Shown here: positions 50,804-58,919 of the stretch, in pieces | Layout: the number at the start of each line of letters is the position of its first letter | Numbering within the stretch: the first letter of the stretch is position 1 | Assembly (NCBI RefSeq): GCF_007827975.1 | Contig: NZ_VITT01000019.1 | Length of the DNA: 64,000 nucleotides | Source: Nitrospirillum viridazoti | GTDB taxonomy: Bacteria > Pseudomonadota > Alphaproteobacteria > Azospirillales > Azospirillaceae | Reading direction: 5' to 3' (one strand) | The notes under the pieces: generated by a model | Database searches by the model: none | What the model saw: the letters and a program-made list of their open reading frames with translations, nothing else | Told to the model about the DNA's origin: nothing | Translations under genes and position numbers: made by a program

Positions 50804-51304
50804 ATGCGGTACCATTCCTTGGCACTCGCGGCGGTGGGTCTGTTGGCCGTTGCCGGTTGCGCCACCAGCCCCGACGCCGACCAGGCGGCGTTAGCCCAGC
50901 GTGTGCTGGTCGGCATGCCCAAGCAGACCCTGCTGTCCTGCGCCGGCGTGCCCACCCGCCAGACCTCGGTCGACAATGTGGAATACTTCACCTACTCCAG
51001 CGACAGCCTGCAGACCCGCATGGGCCCGTCCTACTGGGGTGGTTTCGGCGGCGGCCCGTGGCATCGCGGCTACTGGGGTGGTGCCGATTGGGGCTCGACG
51101 GAAGTGTCCGCCCGCAACTGCAACGCCACCTTCACCTTGAAGAACGGCGTCGTGCAGCAGCTGGTCTACGGCAGCTCCACCGACAGCCCGGCCGGCCGCC
51201 TGTCCCAGTGCTACGCCATCGTGCAGAACTGCCTGCCGCTGGTGCCGCAGCAGCCCGGCCCGGCGGCCTCCGCCGCCGGTGGCGTGGGCAGCCGCGCCCG
51301 TTAA
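50804..51304 (+). CDS. Lipoprotein of unknown function
   Basis: A 166-residue protein with a lipoprotein signal (LALAAVGLLAVAGC, acylated Cys near residue 19). The mature part contains a BamE/SmpA-like opening (VLVGMPKQTLLSCAGVPTRQ), a Gly/Trp-rich stretch (YWGGFGGGPWHRGYWGGADW) and four further Cys. This pattern occurs in small outer-membrane lipoproteins of alphaproteobacteria; function unknown. GAGGGAG precedes ATG at 50804. Confidence 0.8.
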   Translation: MRYHSLALAAVGLLAVAGCATSPDADQAALAQRVLVGMPKQTLLSCAGVPTRQTSVDNVEYFTYSSDSLQTRMGPSYWGGFGGGPWHRGYWGGADWGSTEVSARNCNATFTLKNGVVQQLVYGSSTDSPAGRLSQCYAIVQNCLPLVPQQPGPAASAAGGVGSRAR

Positions 51305-51665
51305 GGGACCAAACATTGCCCCGCCGAAACAACCCCCGGGTCGCCAGGGGTTGTTGGGCGCGGCGCAGTGCACCAGATCCCCATGCCCCCCGACCTATGC
51401 TTAAGGCCCGGCCCTCGGCCGGGCCTGTCGCCGTTTGGCCCATTGCGGACGCGGCGCAACATGACGTTTCATAGTCCCCTGGAAGGAGGGGCCGCCGGTT
51501 GCGGCCCGCTTCCGGAGGGGGCCGTTACCGGTCGACAGAAACCGGCGCTGGTTTCCTTGGCATGAATCCACTGGGCACGCGGAAGACCGGCCCTTGGGAA
51601 GGCCGGACCACCGGGCGCGAGACCGCCCCCGCCCGCGTTCCCCGTGATGAACGGGAGAAGCGCCT
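51305..51665. other. Intergenic region between lipoprotein and CBS genes
   Basis: About 360 bases without a supported gene. It holds the hairpin at 51328-51355 and smaller GC-rich inverted repeats (GGCCGC/GCGGCC near 51490; CCGGCC/GGCCGG near 51590). The promoter of the CBS gene must lie near its end; none was recognised with confidence. Confidence 0.45.
51328..51355 (+). terminator. Hairpin after the lipoprotein gene
   Basis: AACAACCCC (51328-51336) and GGGGTTGTT (51347-51355) form a perfect 9-bp stem with a 10-base loop, 24 bases after the stop. No T run follows. Confidence 0.6.
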
Positions 51666-52103
51666 ATGCATGTTTCCGGTATCCTGAAGCATAAGGACAG
51701 CAGCACCATCATCAGCGCCAAGCCGGGCGACACCATAGAAACGGTGGCGGCCCTGCTGGCGGCCCATCGCATCGGCGCCGTGCTGGTGCTGGACCCCGGC
51801 GGCGGCGTGGCCGGCATCATTTCGGAACGCGACATCGTACGCGGCCTGGCGACCCATGGCCCCGCCGTGCTGAACCAGAGCGTGTCGGAACTGATGACCC
51901 GCAAGGTCGTGGCCTGCGCCCCGGGCGACAGCGTCTCCTCCATCATGACCCGCATGACGGAAGGACGCTTCCGCCACATGCCGGTGATGGACGGCGGCCG
52001 GCTGGTGGGCTTCATCAGCATCGGCGACGTGGTGAAGCACCGCCTTGCCGAAGCGACCAGCGAGGTGGAGAGCATGCGCGTCTACGTGGCCGGCGGTTTC
52101 TGA
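51666..52103 (+). CDS. CBS domain protein
   Basis: A 145-residue protein made of two CBS motifs, at about 10-65 (SAKPGDTIETVAALLAAHRI, then GIISERDIVRGLA) and 75-130 (CAPGDSVSSIMTRMTEGRFR, then GFISIGDVVKHRL). The pair forms a Bateman module that binds adenosine nucleotides and senses energy state. No catalytic domain is attached; partners are unknown. GGAG precedes the ATG. Confidence 0.93.
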   Translation: MHVSGILKHKDSSTIISAKPGDTIETVAALLAAHRIGAVLVLDPGGGVAGIISERDIVRGLATHGPAVLNQSVSELMTRKVVACAPGDSVSSIMTRMTEGRFRHMPVMDGGRLVGFISIGDVVKHRLAEATSEVESMRVYVAGGF

Positions 52104-52284
52104 GCGGCGCGTCCTCCGCCCCCGCGTTACCCCGGTGCCTCGCGCCGGGGAAGGAAGTCGGCTGCGCCGGTTGAAAATATCGTCCGCAAGGGGATGGGCG
52201 GGCCGCTGTGACAACCATCGCAGCGGCCCGCCATCCGTTCCGGGAGGCTGCCGTCCCTGTCCCCCCTCAGCGAAAGCCGCCCCC

Positions 52285-52986
52285 ATGGTGACCGACCCCA
52301 TCGCGCTGTATGCCTGGCCCACGCCCAACGGCCACAAGATTTCCATCGCCCTGGAGGAAATGGGCCTGCCCTATACCGTGCACCCGGTGGACATCGGTGC
52401 CGGCGACCAGTTCAAGCCGGACTTCCTGGCCATCTCACCGAACAACCGCATGCCGGCCATTGTCGATCCCGACGGCCCCAACGGCCAACCGCTGTCGCTG
52501 TTCGAGTCCGGCGCCATCCTGATCTACCTGGCCGAGAAGACGGGCCAATTCCGCCCCACGGACGCCGCGGTGTGGTACGGCCACGTGCAATGGCTGATGT
52601 GGCAGATGGGCGGCGTCGGCCCCATGTTCGGCCAGGCCGGCCATTTCCGTAATTACGCGCCCGAGCGCATCCAATACGGCATCGACCGCTACACCAATGA
52701 GGCGCGGCGCCTGATCCGTGTCGCCAACACCCAGTTGGCCAAGACGGAATTCCTGGCCGGCGACTACGGCATCGCCGACATGGCGACCTTCCCCTGGCTG
52801 CGCCTGCATGAACGCTACGAGATCGACCTGGCCGACTTCCCCCATGTGAAACGCTGGATCGACACCGTGGCCGCCCGCCCCGCCGTGCAGCGCGGGCTGG
52901 AGCTGCTCAAGGACAAGAGCCGCCCCGCCGGCCAGGCCTTGGATGAGAAGACGCGGGAGAACCTGTTCGGCACCCGCCAGCGCTGA
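52285..52986 (+). CDS. Glutathione S-transferase, YghU/YfcG-like
   Basis: A 233-residue GST resembling disulfide-bond oxidoreductase YfcG. The N-terminal domain has AWPTPNGHKISIALEEMGLP (Asn/Thr in place of catalytic Tyr or Ser), NNRMPAIVDPDG with cis-Pro and SLFESGAILIYLAEKTG. The helical domain carries WLMWQMGGVGPMFGQAGHF, typical of the group that includes YfcG and Ure2p. It probably reduces disulfides or peroxides with glutathione. ATG at 52285 gives the family length. Confidence 0.93.
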   Translation: MVTDPIALYAWPTPNGHKISIALEEMGLPYTVHPVDIGAGDQFKPDFLAISPNNRMPAIVDPDGPNGQPLSLFESGAILIYLAEKTGQFRPTDAAVWYGHVQWLMWQMGGVGPMFGQAGHFRNYAPERIQYGIDRYTNEARRLIRVANTQLAKTEFLAGDYGIADMATFPWLRLHERYEIDLADFPHVKRWIDTVAARPAVQRGLELLKDKSRPAGQALDEKTRENLFGTRQR

Positions 52987-53117
52987 ACCCCAGCGCTGGC
53001 GGCCCCTTCTTCCGGATAGAGGCGCCTTGACCACACCGGCACCGCCGCCATCTACCCCCGCGCCACCGCCTGTGCGGCGCGGCGTGGGGATGGTCCCCGG
53101 CGTAGGTATGGTCAAGG

Positions 53118-54068
53118 ATGGGCATGGTGGGGTGGTTTTCGGGGGTGCGGCGTCAGCGCCGAGTCGCGGCGTGGGCCGGCGCGTTCCTGCTGGCCGGCGG
53201 GGTGCCCGTCGCCCCGCCGGCCGCCGGCGCCACCGTCAGCCGGCCGGAGGACATGACCGTCAGCGGCAAGCTGATCGCCACCGGCGGCGTCACGCAGGTT
53301 GAGGGGGCGGCCGGCGGCGGCCTGACGCCCTGGGCCGTCATCGGCGGCGGCGGGACGCGGGAGGAGGTGGGTGCCACCGCGTTCTTCACCGCCGTGCGCA
53401 CCCATGATTACGGCATGAACGCCTATGGCGCCCTGATCGGCCTGTGGGACCGGGTGGAGCTATCGGTGGCCCAGGACCGGTTCGATACCCAGGCCCTCGG
53501 CGGCGCCCTGGGACTGGGCGACGGCTACGCCTTCACCAACACCATCGCCGGCGTCAAGGTGCGGGTGGCGGGCGACGCCGTCTATGACCAGGATGGCTGG
53601 ATGCCCCAGCTAGCGTTAGGCGCGCAGTACAAGTCCAACAACCGCGGCAGCCTGGTGAAGGCGCTGGGTGCACGCAGCGGCGACGGCGTCGACCTCTACG
53701 CCAGCGCCACCAAGGTGCTGCTGGCGCAAAGCCTGCTGCTGAGCGGCACGGTGCGCCTGACCAAGGCCAACCAGACCGGCCTGCTGGGCTTCGGCGGGGC
53801 CGACGACGACTACCATGCGGAACTGGAGGGCAGCGCCGCCCTGCTGCTGGACCGCACCTTGGTGGCGGGCGTGGAATACCGGACGAAGCCCAACACCCTG
53901 GCGCGCGCCCATCCTGGACTGGCGCCGGAGGACGACTGGTACGACGCCTTCGTCGCCTGGCTGCCCGGCAAGAACCTGGCCTTCACCCTGGCCTATGTGA
54001 ATTTGGGCCGGGTGGTGACGCCCACGCGGCAGAACGCCGTCTACCTGTCCCTGCAAGCGGGGTTCTGA
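53118..54068 (+). CDS. DUF3034 outer-membrane-like protein
   Basis: A 316-residue exported protein of the DUF3034 family. A signal peptide (about 12-38) is followed by KLIATGGVTQVEGAAGGGLT, the family start, and then amphipathic strands ending in YLSLQAGF with terminal Phe, so it is probably a small beta-barrel. Function is unknown. Either ATG at 53118 or 53124 could start it. The truncated haemoglobin gene follows after three bases, an arrangement found in other proteobacteria, so the two probably act together. Confidence 0.85.
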   Translation: MGMVGWFSGVRRQRRVAAWAGAFLLAGGVPVAPPAAGATVSRPEDMTVSGKLIATGGVTQVEGAAGGGLTPWAVIGGGGTREEVGATAFFTAVRTHDYGMNAYGALIGLWDRVELSVAQDRFDTQALGGALGLGDGYAFTNTIAGVKVRVAGDAVYDQDGWMPQLALGAQYKSNNRGSLVKALGARSGDGVDLYASATKVLLAQSLLLSGTVRLTKANQTGLLGFGGADDDYHAELEGSAALLLDRTLVAGVEYRTKPNTLARAHPGLAPEDDWYDAFVAWLPGKNLAFTLAYVNLGRVVTPTRQNAVYLSLQAGF

Positions 54069-54071
54069 CCC

Positions 54072-54626
54072 ATGCCCGCCCTTCCCCGCCGTGCCGCCCT
54101 GTCGCTGGCGATCGCCCTGCTCGGCCCCCTGGCAGGCCCCCTGGTGGGCTGCGCCTCCGGCCCCTCGGCCGACCTTTACCAGACCTTCGGCGGCCAGCCG
54201 GGCCTGGTGGCCCTGGTGGACGACTTCATGGACGGCATGATGCGCGACCCCGACCTGCGCCCATATTTCGTCAACGCCAACCGTCCCCACATCAAGGCGG
54301 AACTGGCGGCGCAGTTCTGCGCCATCCTGGGCGGCCCCTGTGAGTACAAGGGCATGGACATGAAGATGGCGCACGCCCGTTATGGCATCGGCGACCATGA
54401 GTTCAACGCCCTGGTTCAGGATCTGCAGGACGCCATGGACCTGCATCACATTCCCTACCGCGCGCAGAACCGCTTCCTGGCCATGCTGGCGCCCTACCGC
54501 GACGACGTCGTCCACCCGGCCCCGCCGTCCCGCGTCCGGCCGCTCCTGACCATCGCACCCGACGCCGTGGTCGTGCCGGAGACGGTGCCGACGGGCGGGC
54601 CGCAAAACAAACCGCCGCCCCGCTGA
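54072..54626 (+). CDS. Group 1 truncated haemoglobin, predicted lipoprotein
   Basis: A 184-residue protein whose domain (about 35-150) is a group 1 truncated haemoglobin: LYQTFGGQPGLVALVDDFMD, FAQ-type helix KAELAAQFCAILGGPCEYKG and the proximal His in DMKMAHARYGIGDHEF. The N-terminus has a lipoprotein signal (LLGPLAGPLVGC), which would anchor it in the envelope, while most truncated globins are cytoplasmic. The C-terminal tail is Pro-rich. It may bind oxygen or detoxify nitric oxide at the membrane. It is coupled to the DUF3034 gene. Confidence 0.92.
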   Translation: MPALPRRAALSLAIALLGPLAGPLVGCASGPSADLYQTFGGQPGLVALVDDFMDGMMRDPDLRPYFVNANRPHIKAELAAQFCAILGGPCEYKGMDMKMAHARYGIGDHEFNALVQDLQDAMDLHHIPYRAQNRFLAMLAPYRDDVVHPAPPSRVRPLLTIAPDAVVVPETVPTGGPQNKPPPR

Positions 54627-55438
54627 CGCTGCCCTTTTTGGGGCAGATGCCCAAGCCGCAGGCAGCCGCCGTCCTTTGGACAGCATGGCCCGAAATCCTC
54701 CGCCTTATGGACAGAGGGGCTAGCGCTAGGCCCGGATCGTGGTTTAGCATCTACCTATAGCCAGCTACCCACCCCCGCCATGGGATGGTAGGGGTCTCCC
54801 AGGCCGGCCAGGACCCTGCCGAGCGGTCCCCGCAGATGGGCCGCAGCGGCCAAAAAACATGTATCCCGGGGCACATCGTTAACATTTTGGTGAGGCCTTG
54901 GAGCTCACCCTGCCCATAGGGAATACGCATGAAATGCCGCCGGCGCGGTGGTCGCGGGAAGAGCCCGGGCCTAGGCCATTTGGCGGAGGGATGCGTGGCA
55001 CACGGGGCGCCGCTGCACGGGCCCGATTATAAACGGACAAGGTTGCCCGGATCGCCGATCAGCGCCCGGGGGATAGGCCGCGGGATAGGTGGAATGGATG
55101 AGGCCGGCGCCGGGTGGATCGGCACAACGTTTGGTTTTCGCTGAAAAATTCCCCGATCTGCCTCTACTCCGTCGCAATCATCCACCAATATCTAAATCAA
55201 GACCCAAGGCATCCGGTACAGGGAGAACGAAGGACGGCAGGTGAGTGTTTAACAAGTGGAGTCCGGGGTTCGATCCACGGGGATGGACCATCTGGTACGG
55301 AACTTGCCTCTCCTGAAACGTCAGTCACGAGGTTGGTACCCCGTTGGAACGGGGGAGAGTGGAGTCGTCGCGGTCTCGCGTGTTGGGACCGCCCGTCGAG
55401 TTGCCTGATAGGCGTGATCCTTCTGAAAGGGTGAACCC
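54627..55438. other. Long intergenic region upstream of prkA
   Basis: About 810 bases without a convincing gene; short open frames here lack ribosome sites and codon bias. It includes a hairpin GGTGAG/CTCACC (54889-54909), AT-rich patches near 54850-54890 and 55140-55210, the sigma-54 promoter at 55293-55307 and probably upstream activator sites. The palindrome GATGG-A-CCATC adjoins the sigma-54 site (55282-55292). Confidence 0.55.
55293..55307 (+). promoter_or_regulatory. Sigma-54 promoter of the prkA operon
   Basis: TGGTACGGAACTTGC matches the -24/-12 pattern TGGYACR-N4-TTGC with the invariant GG and GC exactly ten bases apart. Transcription would begin near 55319, leaving a leader of about 120 bases to prkA. 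In Escherichia coli the homologous yeaGH operon is also sigma-54 dependent. Confidence 0.75.
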
Positions 55439-57385
55439 ATGCCGAAGTCGACCGATTTATTCACAACCTTCGCCCAAAGCTATGAGGCGCGCCGCGAGGT
55501 GGCGATGTCGTTGCAGGAATACCTGGAAGGGTGCCGCGACGACCCGATGATGTACGCCAGCGCGCCGGAGCGTCTGCTGGCCGCCATCGGCGAGCCGGAG
55601 GTGGTGGACACCGCCAAGGACAGCCGCCTGTCCCGCGTTTTCATGAACCGCACCATCAAGATCTATCCCGCCTTCGCCGAGTTCTACGGCATGGAGGAGA
55701 CGATAGAGCGCATCGTGGGCTTCTTCCGCCACGCCGCCCAGGGCCTGGAGGAGCGCAAGCAAATCCTCTACCTGCTGGGCCCGGTGGGCGGCGGCAAATC
55801 CTCGCTGGCCGAACGCCTGAAGGCCTTGATGGAGGATCAGCCCATCTATGTCCTGAAGGCTGGCGACCAGCTGAGCCCGGTGTTCGAGAGCCCGCTTGGC
55901 CTGTTCGATCCCGGCACCATGGGCGAGGCACTGGAGGAACGCTACGGCATTCCCCGCCGCCGCCTGACCGGCCTGGTCAGCCCCTGGGCCATCAAGCGCC
56001 TGGACGAGTTCGGCGGCGACATCACCCGCTTCAGGGTGGTGAAGCTGCGGCCTTCGCGCCTGCGCCAGATTGCTGTGTCCAAGACCGAGCCGGGTGACGA
56101 GAACAACCAGGACATCTCCTCCCTGGTGGGCAAGGTCGACATCCGCAAGCTGGAGATGTTCCAGCAGAACGATCCCGATGCCTACAGCTATTCCGGTGGC
56201 CTGAACCGGGCGAACCAGGGCCTTCTGGAATTCGTCGAGATGTTCAAGGCGCCCATCAAGATGCTGCACCCCCTGCTGACCGCCACGCAGGAGGGCAACT
56301 ACATCGGCACGGAGAACATCGGCGCCCTGCCCTTCACCGGCGTCATCATGGCGCACTCCAACGAGGCGGAGTGGCAGAGCTTCAAGAACAACAAGAACAA
56401 CGAGGCCTTCATCGATCGCATCTGTGTGGTCAAGGTCCCGTACAGCCTGCGCGTCACCGAGGAACAGCGCATCTATGAGAAGCTGATCGGCGGGTCCGAA
56501 CTGGCCAAGTCCCCCTGCGCCCCCGGCACCATGGAGATGCTGGCCCGGTTCACCGTACTGTCCCGCCTGCGGGAGCACGAAAATTCCAACCTCTTCTCCA
56601 AGATGCGTGTCTATGACGGCGAAAGCCTGAAGGAGACGGACCCCAAGGCCCGCACCCTGCAGGAATACAAGGACGCCGCCGGCATGGACGAGGGCATGAA
56701 CGGCATCTCCACCCGTTTCGCCTTCAAGGTGCTGGCCAGCACCTTCAACTACGACACGGTGGAGGTGGCGGCCGACCCGGTGCACCTGATGTATGTGCTG
56801 GAGCAGGCCATCCGCCGCGAGCAGTTCCCCGACGAGACGGAGAAGCGCTACCTGGAATTCATCAAGGCCGAACTGGCGCCGCGCTACGCGGAATTCATCG
56901 GCTATGAAATCCAAAAGGCCTACCTCGAGTCCTACCACGATTACGGCCAGAACCTGTTCGACCGGTATGTCGACTACGCCGACGCCTGGATCGAGGATCA
57001 GGACTTCAAGGATCCCGATACCGGCCAGCTGATGAACCGGGACCTGCTGAACCAGGAGCTGACCAAGATCGAGAAGCCGGCGGGCATCGCCAACCCGAAG
57101 GACTTCCGCAACGAGGTGGTGAAGTTCGTGCTGCGGACGCGGGCGGCCAACGCCGGCCGCAACCCCAGCTGGACCTCTTATGAGAAGCTGCGGTTGGTCA
57201 TCGAACGGCGTATGTTCAGCCAGGTGGAAGAATTGCTGCCGGTCATCAGCTTCGGCAGCAAGAAGGATGGCGAGACGGAGAAGAAGCACCACGAGTTCGT
57301 CGAGCGCATGGTGGATCGCGGCTATACCGAGCGCCAGGTGCGCCGGCTGGTCGAGTGGTACATGCGGGTGAAGCAGGCGGGCTGA
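55439..57385 (+). CDS. prkA: PrkA/YeaG family AAA+ protein kinase
   Basis: A 648-residue protein of the PrkA family: an AAA+ domain with Walker A GPVGGGKSS (114-122) and Walker B-like region, and a C-terminal PrkA domain. The family is described as a serine protein kinase with possible protease activity and acts in sporulation of Bacillus and in nitrogen starvation in enterobacteria. The N-terminal SYEARREVAMSLQEYLEGCR is typical. It is the first gene of prkA-yeaH-spoVR, behind a sigma-54 promoter. Confidence 0.96.
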   Translation: MPKSTDLFTTFAQSYEARREVAMSLQEYLEGCRDDPMMYASAPERLLAAIGEPEVVDTAKDSRLSRVFMNRTIKIYPAFAEFYGMEETIERIVGFFRHAAQGLEERKQILYLLGPVGGGKSSLAERLKALMEDQPIYVLKAGDQLSPVFESPLGLFDPGTMGEALEERYGIPRRRLTGLVSPWAIKRLDEFGGDITRFRVVKLRPSRLRQIAVSKTEPGDENNQDISSLVGKVDIRKLEMFQQNDPDAYSYSGGLNRANQGLLEFVEMFKAPIKMLHPLLTATQEGNYIGTENIGALPFTGVIMAHSNEAEWQSFKNNKNNEAFIDRICVVKVPYSLRVTEEQRIYEKLIGGSELAKSPCAPGTMEMLARFTVLSRLREHENSNLFSKMRVYDGESLKETDPKARTLQEYKDAAGMDEGMNGISTRFAFKVLASTFNYDTVEVAADPVHLMYVLEQAIRREQFPDETEKRYLEFIKAELAPRYAEFIGYEIQKAYLESYHDYGQNLFDRYVDYADAWIEDQDFKDPDTGQLMNRDLLNQELTKIEKPAGIANPKDFRNEVVKFVLRTRAANAGRNPSWTSYEKLRLVIERRMFSQVEELLPVISFGSKKDGETEKKHHEFVERMVDRGYTERQVRRLVEWYMRVKQAG

Positions 57386-57584
57386 GCGGGACCTTCCCAT
57401 AGGAAAGGGCCCGGCTGAACCGGCTGGGCCCCATCCCGCGATCCCCTGCGCTCACACGCGAAACGGACACCACCCCCGCCCGGCTGACCCCCGGTGGCGC
57501 TCTCCCGCCCGGCCCCTTCAAGGGTGCCGGGGCGCCGGCGCCGCCGGTACGGTTCCCGGGACCGGGGTACCGGGGAGTAATGCC

Positions 57585-58919
57585 TTGTCGTCGATGATCA
57601 TTGTCGATCGCCGCAGCAATCCCAAGGGCAAGAGCCTGGCCAACCGCCAGCGCTTCATCCGGCGTGCCAAGGAACAGATCCTGCGCGCCGTGAACGGCGC
57701 CTCCAGCAACCGCCGCATCAAGGACGTGGAAAGCGGCGCCGACATCTCCATCCCCACCGGCGGCATTTCCGAACCCACCTTCCACCGCTCCGGCCAAGGC
57801 GGCATCCGCGACCACGTGGTGCCCGGCAACAAGGAGTTCATGGAGGGTGACACCATCGCCAAGCCGCCCAGCGGCCAGAGCGGCGGCCGTGGCACGGATG
57901 GCAGCCCCGACGGCGGGGGCGAGGACGAGTTCCGCTTCGTCCTGACGCGGGAGGAGTTCATGGACCTCTTCATGGAGGATCTGGAGCTGCCCGACCTCGC
58001 CAAGCGCAAGCTGAAGGCGGCCGACGCCGTGCTGTGGCAGCGCGCGGGCTATTCCTCCTCCGGTTCGCCCACCAACCTCAACCTGGTGCGCACCATGCGC
58101 AACAGCCTGTCGCGCCGCATCGCCCTGAAGCGCCCCAAGTCGGACGAGATGCTAGCGCTGGAGGCGGAGATCGCGGAGCTGGAGGCCCAGCCGGGGAAGG
58201 ACCCCGACCGGCTGATGGAACTGCGGGGCCTGCTGGAACGCCAGGTGATGCGGGCCAAGCGCATCCCCTACATCGACCCCATCGATGTCCGCTACAACCG
58301 CTTCACGCCCATTCCCAAGCCGGCGGCCCAGGCGGTAATGTTCTGCCTGATGGACGTCTCGGGCTCTATGACCGAGCATATGAAGGACTTGGCCAAGCGC
58401 TTCTTCATGCTGCTCTACCTCTTCCTCACCCGCCGGTACAAGCAGGTGGAGGTGGTCTTCATCCGCCACACCCATGAGGCGGAAGAGGTGGACGAGGACA
58501 CCTTCTTCCACTCCACCGAGACCGGCGGCACCATGGTCTCGACGGCGCTGGAGGAGATGAAGCGCATCATCAAGGAGCGCTATCCCGTCGCCGACTGGAA
58601 CATCTACGGCGCTCAGGCCTCGGACGGCGACAACACCACCAGCGACGGCAGCCGCACGGCGGCCCTGCTGGAGCATGACCTGCTGCCCGCCTGCCAATAC
58701 TACGCCTATGTCGAGGTCGGGTCCGACCCCGACGCCATGCCGGCGGGCTTCGCCACCCACGCCCGCGAAACCGACCTGTGGCGCACCTACAAGCAGGTCA
58801 CCGGCACCGAGACGCCCTTCGTCATGAAGAAGGTCCGCCATCGGCGGGAAATCTACCCGGTATTCCGTGAGCTGTTCGCCCGCGATGGCGCGAAACAGTC
58901 GGAGGAGGCGACACCTTGA
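57585..58919 (+). CDS. yeaH: YeaH/YhbH family protein (DUF444)
   Basis: A 444-residue DUF444 protein. The N-terminus IIVDRRSNPKGKSLANRQRF is typical, and a VWA-like domain in the C-terminal half shows a MIDAS-like DVSGSM in MFCLMDVSGSMTEHMKDLAK. Its molecular role is unknown but it is constantly linked to PrkA and SpoVR. GGGGAG is six bases before TTG at 57585; ATG at 57594 is the alternative start. It overlaps spoVR by four bases (TTGA). Confidence 0.95.
   Translation: MSSMIIVDRRSNPKGKSLANRQRFIRRAKEQILRAVNGASSNRRIKDVESGADISIPTGGISEPTFHRSGQGGIRDHVVPGNKEFMEGDTIAKPPSGQSGGRGTDGSPDGGGEDEFRFVLTREEFMDLFMEDLELPDLAKRKLKAADAVLWQRAGYSSSGSPTNLNLVRTMRNSLSRRIALKRPKSDEMLALEAEIAELEAQPGKDPDRLMELRGLLERQVMRAKRIPYIDPIDVRYNRFTPIPKPAAQAVMFCLMDVSGSMTEHMKDLAKRFFMLLYLFLTRRYKQVEVVFIRHTHEAEEVDEDTFFHSTETGGTMVSTALEEMKRIIKERYPVADWNIYGAQASDGDNTTSDGSRTAALLEHDLLPACQYYAYVEVGSDPDAMPAGFATHARETDLWRTYKQVTGTETPFVMKKVRHRREIYPVFRELFARDGAKQSEEATP

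Noticed and set aside
54929..55144. Possible 71-residue gene upstream of prkA
   Set aside because: No ribosome site, no codon bias and a basic, low-information translation.
55262..55285. tRNA-like GGGGTTCGATCCACGG
   Set aside because: It has the T-loop string GGTTCGATCC, but the flanking bases do not form a T stem and no acceptor, D or anticodon arms are found.
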